Part shown: positions 1 through 9,772 of the stretch, piece after piece
How the letters are laid out: each line of letters begins with the position of its first letter
How positions within the stretch are numbered: position 1 is the stretch's first letter
From: Ruminococcus sp.
Lineage (GTDB): Bacteria; Bacillota; Clostridia; Oscillospirales; Ruminococcaceae
Assembly: GCA_014799735.1 (NCBI GenBank)
Contig: JAAVHL010000144.1
Span: forward strand, 1 to 32,870
Length of the DNA stretch: 32,870 nucleotides
Direction: 5' to 3'
Notes under the pieces: model-generated
Seen by the model: the letters and a program-made list of their open reading frames with translations, nothing else
Database searches by the model: none
Told to the model about the DNA's origin: nothing
Made by a program: the position numbers and the translations under genes

Positions 1-25
1 GGAAACCCAAACAAAGTATTGTTCG

Positions 26-279
26 TTGAAAACAGTCCACAGGACTGTTTTCAAGGTTTACTATGCCGCGCAATGCAACAAGGGGGAGCGGTCATGTCCG
101 CTCCCCCTCGAAATGACTGTCGTCATTTCTCACCCCTTTCTCCGTTTTGAACGATATGCGCCTGCGGGCGCGGGGAAGGGAATTTCGCCGCCTGCGGGCG
201 GCGACCAAAGGGCTCTGCCCTCTGGACTTCTGCCACCTTTGAAAAGGTGGACGAAACTTTTCCATGCGGCTTCGCCGCA
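26..279. repeat. Array of eight short GC-rich hairpins (dispersed palindromic repeat-like)
   Basis: Perfect inverted repeats: 26-54 TTGAAAACAGTCC/GGACTGTTTTCAA; 81-108 AGGGGGAGCGG/CCGCTCCCCCT; 110-129 GAAATGAC/GTCATTTC; 158-171 GCGCC/GGCGC; 186-203 CGCCGCC/GGCGGCG; 209-221 AGGGC/GCCCT; 233-250 CCACCTTT/AAAGGTGG; 265-279 TGCGGC/GCCGCA. Confidence 0.8.
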
Positions 280-307
280 CGGGGACTTTTAGCTTGTCTT
301 GCAAAAT

Positions 308-350
308 AAAATCCCGCAGTATTCTTTTTTGTGAATACTGCGGGATTTTT
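308..350 (-). terminator. Intrinsic terminator, probably bidirectional, downstream of glgP
   Basis: Long stem AAAATCCCGCAGTATTC ... GAATACTGCGGGATTTT with T-rich flank, just past the glgP stop. Confidence 0.85.
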
Positions 351-363
351 TATATTTGATTGA

Positions 364-2760
364 TTATTTAAGCTTCCAGATGTCGCTTGCGTAGTCCTCG
401 ATCGCTCTGTCGGCGGAGAAAATTCCCGCGCCCGCGATATTATGCAGGGACATCTTGTTCCACTTGGACGCGTCCTTGTAGCACTCGGAAACATACTGCT
501 GTGCGCACTGATATGCGTCGAAATCCGCAAGAACCATGTAGGGGTCTTTGAATTTCAGGGAGTTCGCAACCTCCTCAAAGGTGCAGCCGTTTATGCCGTG
601 GTACATCTTGTTTATCGCCTTGTCGATAACGTCGTTGTTATTACAGTACTCCTCGGGACGGTATCCCTGAGCCTGCTTTGCAAGAACCTCGTCGGCGGTC
701 ATGCCGAAGATAAAGATATTGTCGATACCAACCTGATCCTTGATCTCAATGTTCGCGCCGTCAAGAGTACCCAGCGTAAGCGCACCGTTGAGCATGAGCT
801 TCATGTTGCCTGTACCCGAAGCCTCCTTGCCCGCGAGGGAGATCTGCTCCGAAACCTCGGCGGCAGGCATGAGCAGCTCGGAAAGGGATACGCGGTAGTC
901 CTCTAAGAAGAACACCTGAAGCTGCTTGCTGATCTTGGGATTTTTCTTGATCTCCTCGCCCAGCGCCCATATCATCTTGATGATCTGCTTTGCAAGGTAG
1001 TATCCGGGAGCAGCCTTTGCCGCGAAGATATAGGTCTTGGGAACGAAATCCGCGTCGGGATTTTCCAGCAGGTAGTTGTACTCGGCAATAATGTTGAGCA
1101 CATTAAGGTGCTGTCTCTTGTACTCGTGGAGACGCTTTACCTGAACGTCGAAGATACCGTCGGTGTTGAGGACTGTGCCGAAGTTTGTCTTTACATACTT
1201 GGCGAAGCGTTCCTTGTTTTCCTTTTTGATCTCGGCAAGACGCTTGATAACGTTTGCGTCGTTTTCAAATTTGGTGAAGTTGTAAAGGTCTGCGCCGTTT
1301 GACTTGAAGCCGTCGCCGATAGTGCTTTCAAGCAGTGAGGTAAGTCCGGGATTGGACTGGAGCAGCCATCTTCTGTAAGCGATACCGTTGGTAACGTTCT
1401 TGAACTTGTGAGGTGTGTCGGCATACTCGTTCTTGAAAACGTCCTTCTTGATGATATCGGAGTGAAGCTTTGAAACGCCGTTTACGCTGTGAGAAGCGCA
1501 TACGCAGAGCAGAGCCATGTGTATCTGGTTGTTCTGGATAATGGACATTCTCGTGACCTTTGCGCTGTCGTCAAGACGCTCCATAAGGTCTGCACAGTAG
1601 CGGTTGTTGATCTCAACGATGATAGAGAAAATACGGGGAATGACCTGCTTAACAAGGTTTACGTCCCACTTCTCCAGAGCCTCGGCAAGAACGGTATGGT
1701 TTGTGTAAGCAAATGTATTTGTAACGATATGCCAAGCCTTAGCCCAGCTATAGCCGCAGTCGTCAAGCAGAATTCTCATCAGCTCGGGGATAGCAAGTGT
1801 GGGGTGAGTGTCGTTGATGTGGATAGCAACCTTTTCGTGGAGGTTGTCGAGAGTGCCGTAAACGCGCATATGTCTGTCAACGATATCTCCCACGGAAGCA
1901 GCGCACATAAAGTACTGCTGACGGAGACGGAGGCTCTTGCCCTCAAGGTGGTTGTCATTGGGGTACAGAACCTTAGAGATAGCCTGAGCAACGGTGTTCT
2001 GGCTGAGAGCCTTTGCATAGTCGCCCTGATTGAACATAGCCATATCAAAGGAGGGAGCCTTAGCCTGCCACAGTCTGAGGACGGAAACCGCCTCGTTACC
2101 GTAGCCGGGAACGTACATATCGTAAGGTATAGCCTGAACGGTGTTGTAGTTTGTGTAGGAAATGTGGTGGTACTTGTCGTCCCAGTACTCGGTCAGATCG
2201 CCCTCGAAGTGAACGTCGATAACGCGGTCGGACTTCTGAACAATCCAGCTTTCGCCGCCGGGAAGCCAGTTGTCGGGAAGCTCTGTCTGCCAGCCGTCCT
2301 CGATCTTCTGCTTGAAGATACCGTACTCATAGCAGATTGAGTAGCCCATAGCAGGGTATCCGTCGGTAGCAAGACCGTCCAGATAACAGGCGGCAAGTCT
2401 GCCCAGACCGCCGTTGCCCAGACCCGCGTCAGGCTCGTACTCGTAAATTCTGTCAAGATTGATGTCCCATTCCTTGAAGATATCCGCAACCATTTCGTTG
2501 ATATTAAGGTTGAACAGGCTGGTTTTCAGGGAACGTCCCATAAGGAATTCCATGGAAAGGTAGTAGATCTCCTTGTTGCCCGCCGAATGGGTTTTCGCGC
2601 GGAACTTGCGGCGTCTTTCACGAAGTATCTCAACGACAACCTTGGAAAGAGCCTTATAGATCTGCATATCGGAAGCGTCCACAGGAGTAACGCTGTACTC
2701 CGTCTGAAGTACCTTTCGCAGCCTCTCTTCAAATTCATCCTTAGCAATAACAGGAACCAT
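364..2760 (-). CDS. glgP: Glycogen/alpha-glucan phosphorylase
   Basis: 798 aa; phosphorylase signatures (NDTHPTLAIPELMRIL, VKRLHEYKRQ, EASGTGNMKLMLNGALTLGTLDGANIEI); GGAGA RBS upstream. Confidence 0.97.
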   Translation of the reverse strand: MVPVIAKDEFEERLRKVLQTEYSVTPVDASDMQIYKALSKVVVEILRERRRKFRAKTHSAGNKEIYYLSMEFLMGRSLKTSLFNLNINEMVADIFKEWDINLDRIYEYEPDAGLGNGGLGRLAACYLDGLATDGYPAMGYSICYEYGIFKQKIEDGWQTELPDNWLPGGESWIVQKSDRVIDVHFEGDLTEYWDDKYHHISYTNYNTVQAIPYDMYVPGYGNEAVSVLRLWQAKAPSFDMAMFNQGDYAKALSQNTVAQAISKVLYPNDNHLEGKSLRLRQQYFMCAASVGDIVDRHMRVYGTLDNLHEKVAIHINDTHPTLAIPELMRILLDDCGYSWAKAWHIVTNTFAYTNHTVLAEALEKWDVNLVKQVIPRIFSIIVEINNRYCADLMERLDDSAKVTRMSIIQNNQIHMALLCVCASHSVNGVSKLHSDIIKKDVFKNEYADTPHKFKNVTNGIAYRRWLLQSNPGLTSLLESTIGDGFKSNGADLYNFTKFENDANVIKRLAEIKKENKERFAKYVKTNFGTVLNTDGIFDVQVKRLHEYKRQHLNVLNIIAEYNYLLENPDADFVPKTYIFAAKAAPGYYLAKQIIKMIWALGEEIKKNPKISKQLQVFFLEDYRVSLSELLMPAAEVSEQISLAGKEASGTGNMKLMLNGALTLGTLDGANIEIKDQVGIDNIFIFGMTADEVLAKQAQGYRPEEYCNNNDVIDKAINKMYHGINGCTFEEVANSLKFKDPYMVLADFDAYQCAQQYVSECYKDASKWNKMSLHNIAGAGIFSADRAIEDYASDIWKLK

Positions 2761-2796
2761 ATAAAATCTTCTCCAATCTTTAGGGGATTAAGCGAG

Positions 2797-2959
2797 GCTT
2801 GCATTTCTGCAAGCATACGCATACAATACAGGCATTCAATAAGGGGCAGCGCCCCGTTATTTAACAAGCGGCTTAGGGGCGTCAGCCCCTTAGGGATTTC
2901 AGCGGGGGATCTATCCCACGCTGAAAGACCGTTTGCTCCTCCGCCCAAAGGGCGGAGGA
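2797..2959. repeat. Array of five hairpins in the glgP 5' leader
   Basis: 2797-2814 GCTTGCA/TGCAAGC; 2843-2855 GGGGC/GCCCC; 2875-2890 AGGGGC/GCCCCT; 2897-2926 TTTCAGCG/CGCTGAAA with nested GGGAT/ATCCC; 2937-2959 TCCTCCGCCC/GGGCGGAGGA. Confidence 0.8.
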
Positions 2960-2985
2960 CATTAAGCCACGGTTATATAAACATT

Positions 2986-3014
2986 ATTATACTACATTTT
3001 GCCATATAAATCAA
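2986..3014 (-). promoter_or_regulatory. Predicted sigma-A promoter for glgP
   Basis: Minus strand TTGATT-N17-TATAAT. Confidence 0.7.
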
Positions 3015-3107
3015 CCGTAATATTAAACAAATTTATCCTTTTTTGTCATAAACCGCTATTATTCTATTACAATTTTTTTGCAGTAATTTTGTGCAGTTTT
3101 CCGAAAT

Positions 3108-5840
3108 TTATTCAAATATCCTGTCAAGCTCCGAAATATCGACCGTCTTTGCGGGGTTGAAAGCTTCGGAGGCGGCATAGTCCGCAAGACTTTTCAGCAG
3201 CTGAGCGCAGGGTCTGCTGTCCTTGCTGCCGTTTAAGTCGGCGGAGCATACAAGCAGCTTTCCGCCGCCCGTCTTGACCTCGAAAACCGTTCCCAGACTG
3301 TGATTGCGTTCGCAGTTGTCGATGGTGCGGACGATAGGGTCTATATCCAAACCGTCCAGAACCACCGTCCTTGAAGAGCTTACAATATCGTACCACTGAG
3401 CGGTTGAGTAGCTTTCCGAGGGGAACTCCGCAAGAGCGGGGTGACTCTTGTCTATGAGCAGTCCCAAAGTACCCACGGGCACGGGCTTTTTCATGGACTC
3501 GGATATGGAACGGAACATTGGGTAATTCCAGAAGTCTGTGCAGTATGTACCCTCTACCGAGTTGGTATCGTCAAGTCCCGCCGGCAGGAACAGCACCCGT
3601 CCGCCCTCGGCAAGAGCGGCCTTTGCGGCTTTCCAGTTGCTTGTTGTCAGCACATTTTCGTGAGCGGACACCTCAGCGTTCGGGTACACCCAAAGAATGT
3701 ACTTGTTGGATATATCCCTGATATTTATAGTGAGCGTGACCTTTTGCGGCTTGTCGCACTCAGGCAGCCCTATTTCTGCCGTGCCAAGGTCGAAAAGTCC
3801 GCACCTGAAGCTGCCCTTTGCGGATACCGAGTATTCCGAAACTATATCGCCGCCGCAGGAGAGACGTATCTCCGCGGTGGGGTCGGTGTCGGCTTTTGCC
3901 GCGTACTGATAAAGCTTTACTGGCATGGAGACCTTTTCTCCCGCCGCAAAAACAAATTTCGGCAGGCAGCCTAAAATTACCCTGTCGGAACAAAAGCTTC
4001 TCCACTCCACGGAGGTGATAACGCCCTTGCTTTCCATAAAGGCGTTGAGAACTCCCACAAGAGCAGTACCCTGTCCCGAAAAGTCCTGAATGTCTAAAAG
4101 CTGGAAGCCCGAAAGCTCCTTTGAGCGCAGAGCGGTCTCTATCTCGTTTTTGTAGCACTCCGCGGCAAAGCGTCCCGAAGCGCGGAAATATTTGTCCGCA
4201 AGCTTTCCCAGACCCGCGTTTTCAAGACGTTCGCGGAATATCTCTAAATTGTAGGGTTTTAGCACGCCTGTGTACTTCCGTATCTCGCCGTAGTCGGGGT
4301 ACATAAAGTACTGTCCGACTTCGTGGCTTACCACGGGAACAACAGGCAGAAACTCTCCGCTGTCGCCCACCGAAACGGTCTTGACGCCCGTGCCGTACTG
4401 TATCTCGATAGTACCGCCGCTTCCCTGCTCGGAGTTTACCGAGGCGGGACGGATATGCTCGTCGTATGTATAGTCGGAGTTTGGCGCATCGGTCTGAATA
4501 TGTCCCAAGGGCGCGTCGCACATTGCGTAAGAGCCGCGGAAAAGTCTATCCCTTGAAAAGCGCACTCCAACAAAAAAATCATCGTTGTCCAGAACGCAGG
4601 GCCAGAACTGGAAGTTGTTCGATCCCTGTGTGTAAAGCGGACGAGGGTCGTGCTTCTTGTAGCCGCCTAAGATCGCGTCCAGACGCTCCTTGCTGCCCCA
4701 AAGCTCGTTGCCCAGCGACATTGCAAAGAAAGAGGGGTGATTTGCAAATTCGTCAAGGATACGGAAGCCCTCGTCGATAAGGTACTGCTGACCCTCGGTG
4801 ATCTCGTCCTCGACAGTGCCCCAGAAAGGAAGCTCGGGTTCCATGTAGATGCCCAGACGGTCTGCCGCCCTGAAAGCCGCGTCGGGCGGACAGCAGGTAT
4901 GGAAGCGGTAGTGGTTTATGCCGTGCTCCTTGGCGGTTTTCATAACGGTGAGCCAGCCCTCCGTATCGGTGGGAGCCGCTCCCGTCATGGGGAATATCAT
5001 GCCGTCGTGCTTGCCGCGCAGGTGTATCCTTTCGCCGTTGAGCAGGAAGTCCGTGCCGCGTGTCTCAAAATTCCGCATACCGAAAGGAATTTTCACAGTG
5101 TCGCCGTCGGCAGTAAGGGTCATTGTATATGGGACGGGATTGTGTTCGCTCCACTGCTCCGCCTTTGGCATTTCGTACACAAAGGAGGGGTTTTCCGCCG
5201 TAACCGTAACGGTTTTCGGTTTGAAGCCCGTTACCTCCGCGGTAAGAGAAATGCTGTCCCCGCCGATAATAGTTCCGCTTACTGTAACGGTCTCGGACTT
5301 TACATCGGGGACGATCCTTACATTCTCAAAGCGCAGGGGATTTCTGAACTCGATAAAGATATCACCCGTAATGCCAAGCCAGTTGGTCTGAGTGTCCTGA
5401 GAGGTCATGTGTCCTCCGGGGACGGGGCAGGAAACGTTGTCTATTACTATTATAATGTTGTTTTCGCCGCTTTGGACGAGCTTTGTAATGTCATAGCGGT
5501 GAGCGGTGCAGAGGCTGTTTTTAGTTCCCGCGCTTTTGCCGTTTACCCATACGTGGGAGGTTCGGGTGCGTTCCAGAACGAGAAAAACGTCGCTGTCAGG
5601 CTTTTTGGGGGAGACGTTCACCGTCCTGCCGTAGACCGCGTAGCCCTCGAAGCGGTAGGGGTCGGTAAGAAAGCCGTCGCTTCTCTCGTCGGTGACGGGA
5701 GGCTTTTTCTCCTGCTGAACGGTTGAGGGCAGCACCGCCGTATCTTCAAAGCCAAGACCCGCGATATTCGGCATACCCTCCTCCTTGGTGCGGAGCGCAA
5801 AGCTCCATGAAGTGCCCGAAAGGTTGATTTTTTCTATCAT
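3108..5840 (-). CDS. Glycoside hydrolase family 2 protein (beta-galactosidase/glucuronidase-like)
   Basis: Start taken at MIEKINLSGTSWSF (RBS AAAGGAT). Sugar-binding N-terminus, MSLGNELWG (acid/base NE) and VVSHEVGQY (candidate nucleophile E). No signal peptide seen. Confidence 0.85.
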   Translation of the reverse strand: MIEKINLSGTSWSFALRTKEEGMPNIAGLGFEDTAVLPSTVQQEKKPPVTDERSDGFLTDPYRFEGYAVYGRTVNVSPKKPDSDVFLVLERTRTSHVWVNGKSAGTKNSLCTAHRYDITKLVQSGENNIIIVIDNVSCPVPGGHMTSQDTQTNWLGITGDIFIEFRNPLRFENVRIVPDVKSETVTVSGTIIGGDSISLTAEVTGFKPKTVTVTAENPSFVYEMPKAEQWSEHNPVPYTMTLTADGDTVKIPFGMRNFETRGTDFLLNGERIHLRGKHDGMIFPMTGAAPTDTEGWLTVMKTAKEHGINHYRFHTCCPPDAAFRAADRLGIYMEPELPFWGTVEDEITEGQQYLIDEGFRILDEFANHPSFFAMSLGNELWGSKERLDAILGGYKKHDPRPLYTQGSNNFQFWPCVLDNDDFFVGVRFSRDRLFRGSYAMCDAPLGHIQTDAPNSDYTYDEHIRPASVNSEQGSGGTIEIQYGTGVKTVSVGDSGEFLPVVPVVSHEVGQYFMYPDYGEIRKYTGVLKPYNLEIFRERLENAGLGKLADKYFRASGRFAAECYKNEIETALRSKELSGFQLLDIQDFSGQGTALVGVLNAFMESKGVITSVEWRSFCSDRVILGCLPKFVFAAGEKVSMPVKLYQYAAKADTDPTAEIRLSCGGDIVSEYSVSAKGSFRCGLFDLGTAEIGLPECDKPQKVTLTINIRDISNKYILWVYPNAEVSAHENVLTTSNWKAAKAALAEGGRVLFLPAGLDDTNSVEGTYCTDFWNYPMFRSISESMKKPVPVGTLGLLIDKSHPALAEFPSESYSTAQWYDIVSSSRTVVLDGLDIDPIVRTIDNCERNHSLGTVFEVKTGGGKLLVCSADLNGSKDSRPCAQLLKSLADYAASEAFNPAKTVDISELDRIFE

Positions 5841-5898
5841 TTGTATACGATCCTTTCCGAGAATAAATGCATAATAGGTGCAAATACTATCATGAAAC

Positions 5899-5927
5899 AT
5901 TATAGCACAACTTTTATGAAATTACAA
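5899..5927 (-). promoter_or_regulatory. Predicted promoter for the GH2 gene
   Basis: Minus strand TTGTAA-N17-TATAAT. Confidence 0.65.
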
Positions 5928-6136
5928 CCAAATTTCCCAAATTTTAAAAATCAATATTGTGTAAATTTTCACAAACGCCCTCAGCAGGCGGGTACAGAGG
6001 TGAAGCCGAAAATGAATAATTTATTTTATGAAAAATCATTACACCGTAATCACACATTGTTTACAAAGAATTTTAAATATGTGGAAACCTACCAAACAAA
6101 GGTCGATTTTTCTGTAAATTATGTCATGTTTCCCCA

Positions 6137-6165
6137 TTGACATTTTTTAAAATAAAAAGTATTAT
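6137..6165 (+). promoter_or_regulatory. Predicted promoter for the ABC substrate-binding protein
   Basis: TTGACA-N17-TATTAT. Confidence 0.6.
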
Positions 6166-6207
6166 AATCTATGTAAAACACAAAAATAATTTTTGGAGGT
6201 CAACAAA

Positions 6208-7395
6208 ATGAAAGTATCAAAGAAAATTCTTGCATTGGCTCTCGCGGGCTTTATGACAGTGCCTTTCTTTGCTGGCTGTTCTTCCGACGGCGGCGACGCT
6301 CAGGACGGCGGCAACAGCGGCAACAGCAGCGCAGACGGCGGAGAGGCTTCTTCCGCAGGCGGCACATTCAAGATCGGCGGTATCGGCCCTCTTACAGGCG
6401 ACGCTGCTTCCTACGGAATTTCCGTTAAGCAGGGCGCGCAGGTTGCCGTTGACGAGATCAACGCTGCGGGCGGCGTAAACGGAATGACGCTCGAGCTTCT
6501 CTTCGAGGACGACGAGTGCAACGAGGAAAAATCCGTTTCCGCTTACAACAAGCTTATGGACTCTAAGGTAAACGCTATTCTCGGCGCCGTAACAAGCGGA
6601 TGCAGCATCGCGGTATCCGAGGAATCCGTTAACGACGGCATTCTCCAGATCACTCCCTCAGGCTCGGCTATGGACTGCACAAAGAACCCCAACAGCTTCC
6701 GTATCTGCTTCACAGACCCGCTTCAGGGCAAGCTGATGGCACAGTATATTTCCGAGCAGGGTCTCAAGAGCCCCGCTATCATTTACGACGTAGCTTCCGA
6801 CTACAGCAAGGGTATCCACGACGCGTTCGTTGAGCAGGCAAGCACTCTCGGTCTGACAATTGCGGCCGACGAAAGCTTCACAGGCGGCGACGTTGACTTC
6901 AAGACCCAGCTTACAAAGATCAAATCCTCCGGCGCTGACTGCCTGTTCCTGCCCATCTACTACACAGAGGTAGGCTACATCTCCGAGCAGGCTGCAACTG
7001 TAGGCGTTGAGCTTCCTTACTTCGGCTGCGACGGCTGGGACGGCGTTATCAACCAGCTGGGCGGCAATACCGCAAACATCGAGGGCGCAATATTCCTTAC
7101 GCCTTTCGTTGCAAACAGCTCCAACCCCAAGGTAACAGCTTTTGTTGATGCCTATAACAAGGCTTACAACGCAACTCCCGACCAGTTTGCTGCCGACGCT
7201 TACGACGGAGTATACGTTATCAAGGCTCTGCTTGAAACAACAGGCGGCGACGTTTCCAACGAGGCTCTCATCGACGCTATGACAAAGATCTCCGTTGACG
7301 GCGCAACAGGCTCCATGAGCTTTACTGTAGACGGCGAGCCCAACAAGTCCGCTATGGTTGCCGTTATCGAAAACGGCGAATATGTAGGCAAATAA
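6208..7395 (+). CDS. ABC transporter substrate-binding lipoprotein (branched-chain amino acid/LivK type)
   Basis: Lipobox-like FFAGCSS, Gly/Ser-rich linker, then FKIGGIGPLTGDAASYGISVKQGAQVAVDEINAAGGVNG; RBS TTTGGAGG. Confidence 0.92.
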   Translation: MKVSKKILALALAGFMTVPFFAGCSSDGGDAQDGGNSGNSSADGGEASSAGGTFKIGGIGPLTGDAASYGISVKQGAQVAVDEINAAGGVNGMTLELLFEDDECNEEKSVSAYNKLMDSKVNAILGAVTSGCSIAVSEESVNDGILQITPSGSAMDCTKNPNSFRICFTDPLQGKLMAQYISEQGLKSPAIIYDVASDYSKGIHDAFVEQASTLGLTIAADESFTGGDVDFKTQLTKIKSSGADCLFLPIYYTEVGYISEQAATVGVELPYFGCDGWDGVINQLGGNTANIEGAIFLTPFVANSSNPKVTAFVDAYNKAYNATPDQFAADAYDGVYVIKALLETTGGDVSNEALIDAMTKISVDGATGSMSFTVDGEPNKSAMVAVIENGEYVGK

Positions 7396-7425
7396 GCATA
7401 CCGTCATTAATTATCAATGCATTTT

Positions 7426-7460
7426 TCGGGAACGTTCCGCGTGGACGTTCCCGATATTTT
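7426..7460 (+). terminator. Intrinsic terminator after the substrate-binding protein
   Basis: TCGGGAACGT...ACGTTCCCGA followed by TATTTTT. Confidence 0.75.
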
Positions 7461-7579
7461 TACCCCTGCCGCAGAATTCGGAACAAAAATATTTCCATAC
7501 TGCACAGAATTTGTGCATTTTTTATAAATCACCGCCGCAAAATTTGTCTTTGACTGTGGGATTATCTGTAAAGTTTTTA

Positions 7580-7608
7580 TTGACAAAAAAGCTAAAAAAA
7601 TGTATAAT
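7580..7608 (+). promoter_or_regulatory. Predicted sigma-A promoter for the MCP gene
   Basis: TTGACA-N17-TATAAT, both hexamers perfect. Confidence 0.8.
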
Positions 7609-7678
7609 AGTATACGGGTAACCAAACGGCGATGTGCAGAAACCGCATTGCGGATTTTTATGAAAGGAACATTATTTT

Positions 7679-9598
7679 ATGTCCAGAATCGGTAAATCAA
7701 CACTTGCTGCTGTATTTTTTATACTTATTCTTGCTATGACAACTGTTATAGTTTTGCTGTGCGCTGTATTCTCAAAGGCTCAAATAGAAAATCTGAAGGA
7801 ATCGGCACAGATTTCAACTAATATACTGAGCTATACGGTCGCTTCAAAAAACTCCGAGGCGGAAATGATCGCCAATCTGCTCGTTCAGGAGGATAGCTTT
7901 GTAAACGCTGTGGAAAGCGGTGACACTGCTGCAGTACAGAATACATGGAACAATATCAGTAAATCCAACGGTATTTTTGCTCTTTTCCTTAACAGCGACG
8001 GTATTATAACAATGAAAACGGATAACTGCCAGCTCTCCTCCGAGGGCGTGTTCAATGCAATCGGCTCGGCGAAAAACGGTCTTTCCACCGACAGCGAGAT
8101 ATCGCTTTATTACCGCGCTGTCGCCAAGAATAATGGCATTACCGCTATTGTGGGATATTCCTACAGTGATCCCGCCGCGGTAGACGAGCTGCATGAACAG
8201 ACCGAAAGCCAGGCTACGATCTTCAGCGACAACCTCCGTATATCCACCACTTTCATCGGCGAGGACGGTCAGAGAGCTGTCGGAACGACTATGAACGACA
8301 ATATATACCAAAAGGTCGTTGTCAACGGCGAGACCTATCAGCAGCAAACCAAGCTCTTCGGTGATACTTATATGACTACCTATGCCCCTATCATTGACGA
8401 ATACGGGGTCATAAAGGGCGCGTTCTTTACGGGTTATCCTATGGACAGCGTTATTAAAAGCAGAAACAGCGCCGTCTTTCTCGGAATTGTTGTCGGTCTT
8501 ATAATGATGGGTATTGCTGTAGCAGGCGTTACTGTCTTTGTAAACAAGCAGATCGTTACTCCCGTAAACACCATTAAAGAAATGGCACGCCAGCTGGAGC
8601 AGGGAAATCTCAGCAACAACAGCGGTATTACCAAGCAGCTTAGGGACAACGAGATCGGCGACGTTGCTCAGTCGATTTCTACGGCTGTTTCCATACTTAA
8701 TGTTTACGTTACCGATATCGCAATGATGATGAAGGAAATGTCGAAGGGTAACTTCAGCTACTACTCGGATATAGAGTATAAGGGCGACTTTGCGGGAATT
8801 GCCGAATCGAACAAGATACTGAAAAAGCAGATGCACAACGTTGTGGAGGGCATCAATGCCTCCGCGGACGAGGTCTACAGCGGCTCAACTATGATCGCAA
8901 ACGGCTCCGCCAGCCTTGCGGACGGTACTACCCGTCAGGCGTCGTCATCGGAAGAGCTGTCCGTATCCGTTGCGGAGATCACCCAGAATATTCAGCTTAA
9001 CGCTCAGAACGCCGAGAAAGCAAAGGCTCTTTCCAACAACTCGATCGACATGGTAAACAGTCAGAACGAGCAGATAGAGCATATGCTTTCGGCTATGACA
9101 AATATCGAAAACAGCGCCGCCGAGATCAGCAAGATCATCAAAGCTATCGAGGATATTGCTTTCCAGACCAACATTCTTGCGCTTAATGCCGCCGTTGAGG
9201 CTGCACGTGCGGGCGCGGCGGGCAAGGGCTTTGCCGTTGTTGCGGACGAGGTGCGCAATCTTGCAAACAAGTCTGCGGAGGCTGCAAGCAATACGTCCGT
9301 ACTTATCGGAAGCTGTATCGAGGCTGTAAACAACGGCTCCGAGATTGCTCACAGCACTGCCGACGCTATGGCGCAGGTTATCGAGATCACCAACGAGACC
9401 AACAACCTTATCGAAAGCATTGCAAATCAGACGACCAAGCAGGCGGAGTCCGTACAGCTTATCAAGTCGGAGATCGACAGTATTTCAGAGGTTATTTCCA
9501 TGAACAGCGCTACCGCTCAGGAAAGCGCCGCAAGCTGCGAGGAGCTGAACGCTCAGGCTACGACTCTCCGCGACAGGATCGCGATTTTCCAAGTGTAA
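7679..9598 (+). CDS. Methyl-accepting chemotaxis protein
   Basis: Two TM segments around an extracellular Cache-like region, HAMP-like segment, and the MA hairpin tip [37 protein letters not shown]. Confidence 0.96.
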   Translation: MSRIGKSTLAAVFFILILAMTTVIVLLCAVFSKAQIENLKESAQISTNILSYTVASKNSEAEMIANLLVQEDSFVNAVESGDTAAVQNTWNNISKSNGIFALFLNSDGIITMKTDNCQLSSEGVFNAIGSAKNGLSTDSEISLYYRAVAKNNGITAIVGYSYSDPAAVDELHEQTESQATIFSDNLRISTTFIGEDGQRAVGTTMNDNIYQKVVVNGETYQQQTKLFGDTYMTTYAPIIDEYGVIKGAFFTGYPMDSVIKSRNSAVFLGIVVGLIMMGIAVAGVTVFVNKQIVTPVNTIKEMARQLEQGNLSNNSGITKQLRDNEIGDVAQSISTAVSILNVYVTDIAMMMKEMSKGNFSYYSDIEYKGDFAGIAESNKILKKQMHNVVEGINASADEVYSGSTMIANGSASLADGTTRQASSSEELSVSVAEITQNIQLNAQNAEKAKALSNNSIDMVNSQNEQIEHMLSAMTNIENSAAEISKIIKAIEDIAFQTNILALNAAVEAARAGAAGKGFAVVADEVRNLANKSAEAASNTSVLIGSCIEAVNNGSEIAHSTADAMAQVIEITNETNNLIESIANQTTKQAESVQLIKSEIDSISEVISMNSATAQESAASCEELNAQATTLRDRIAIFQV

Positions 9599-9629
9599 AG
9601 CTTTTGTACTTTCAGTTTAGGATCTTTTT

Positions 9630-9668
9630 AAGTCCGCAGAACTTCAATGGAGCGCTGCGGACTTTTGC
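9630..9668 (+). terminator. Intrinsic terminator after the MCP gene
   Basis: AAGTCCGCAG...CTGCGGACTTTT. Confidence 0.75.
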
Positions 9669-9705
9669 TTTAGAAAAAATTAACATTTAATATTTACAAT
9701 ATGCC

Positions 9706-9734
9706 TTTACAAATCGGGCAAAATAATGTATAAT
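9706..9734 (+). promoter_or_regulatory. Predicted promoter for rsmD-coaD
   Basis: TTTACA-N17-TATAAT. Confidence 0.7.
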
Positions 9735-9772
9735 AAATATTTACAGGAAGTTTTTTAGGAAGGATTTTTGCC

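Noticed and set aside
26-304. Small ORFs 26-292 (+) and 92-304 (-)
   Set aside because: They run through the hairpin array; better explained as non-coding palindromes.
1489-2340. 283-aa plus-strand ORF opposite glgP
   Set aside because: Shadow ORF antisense to an unambiguous glycogen phosphorylase; Val/Leu-rich translation typical of reverse-strand reading, no family features.
4737-5726. 329-aa plus-strand ORF opposite the GH2 gene
   Set aside because: Antisense shadow of a clear GH2 coding sequence; no RBS or domain recognised.
7609-7678. Riboswitch (e.g. c-di-GMP) in the MCP leader
   Set aside because: Only a short CCGCATTGCGG hairpin; the leader is too short and lacks the conserved GEMM core.
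7844-8836. 330-aa minus-strand ORF inside the MCP gene
   Set aside because: Antisense to a clear MCP; composition is that of a mirror frame.
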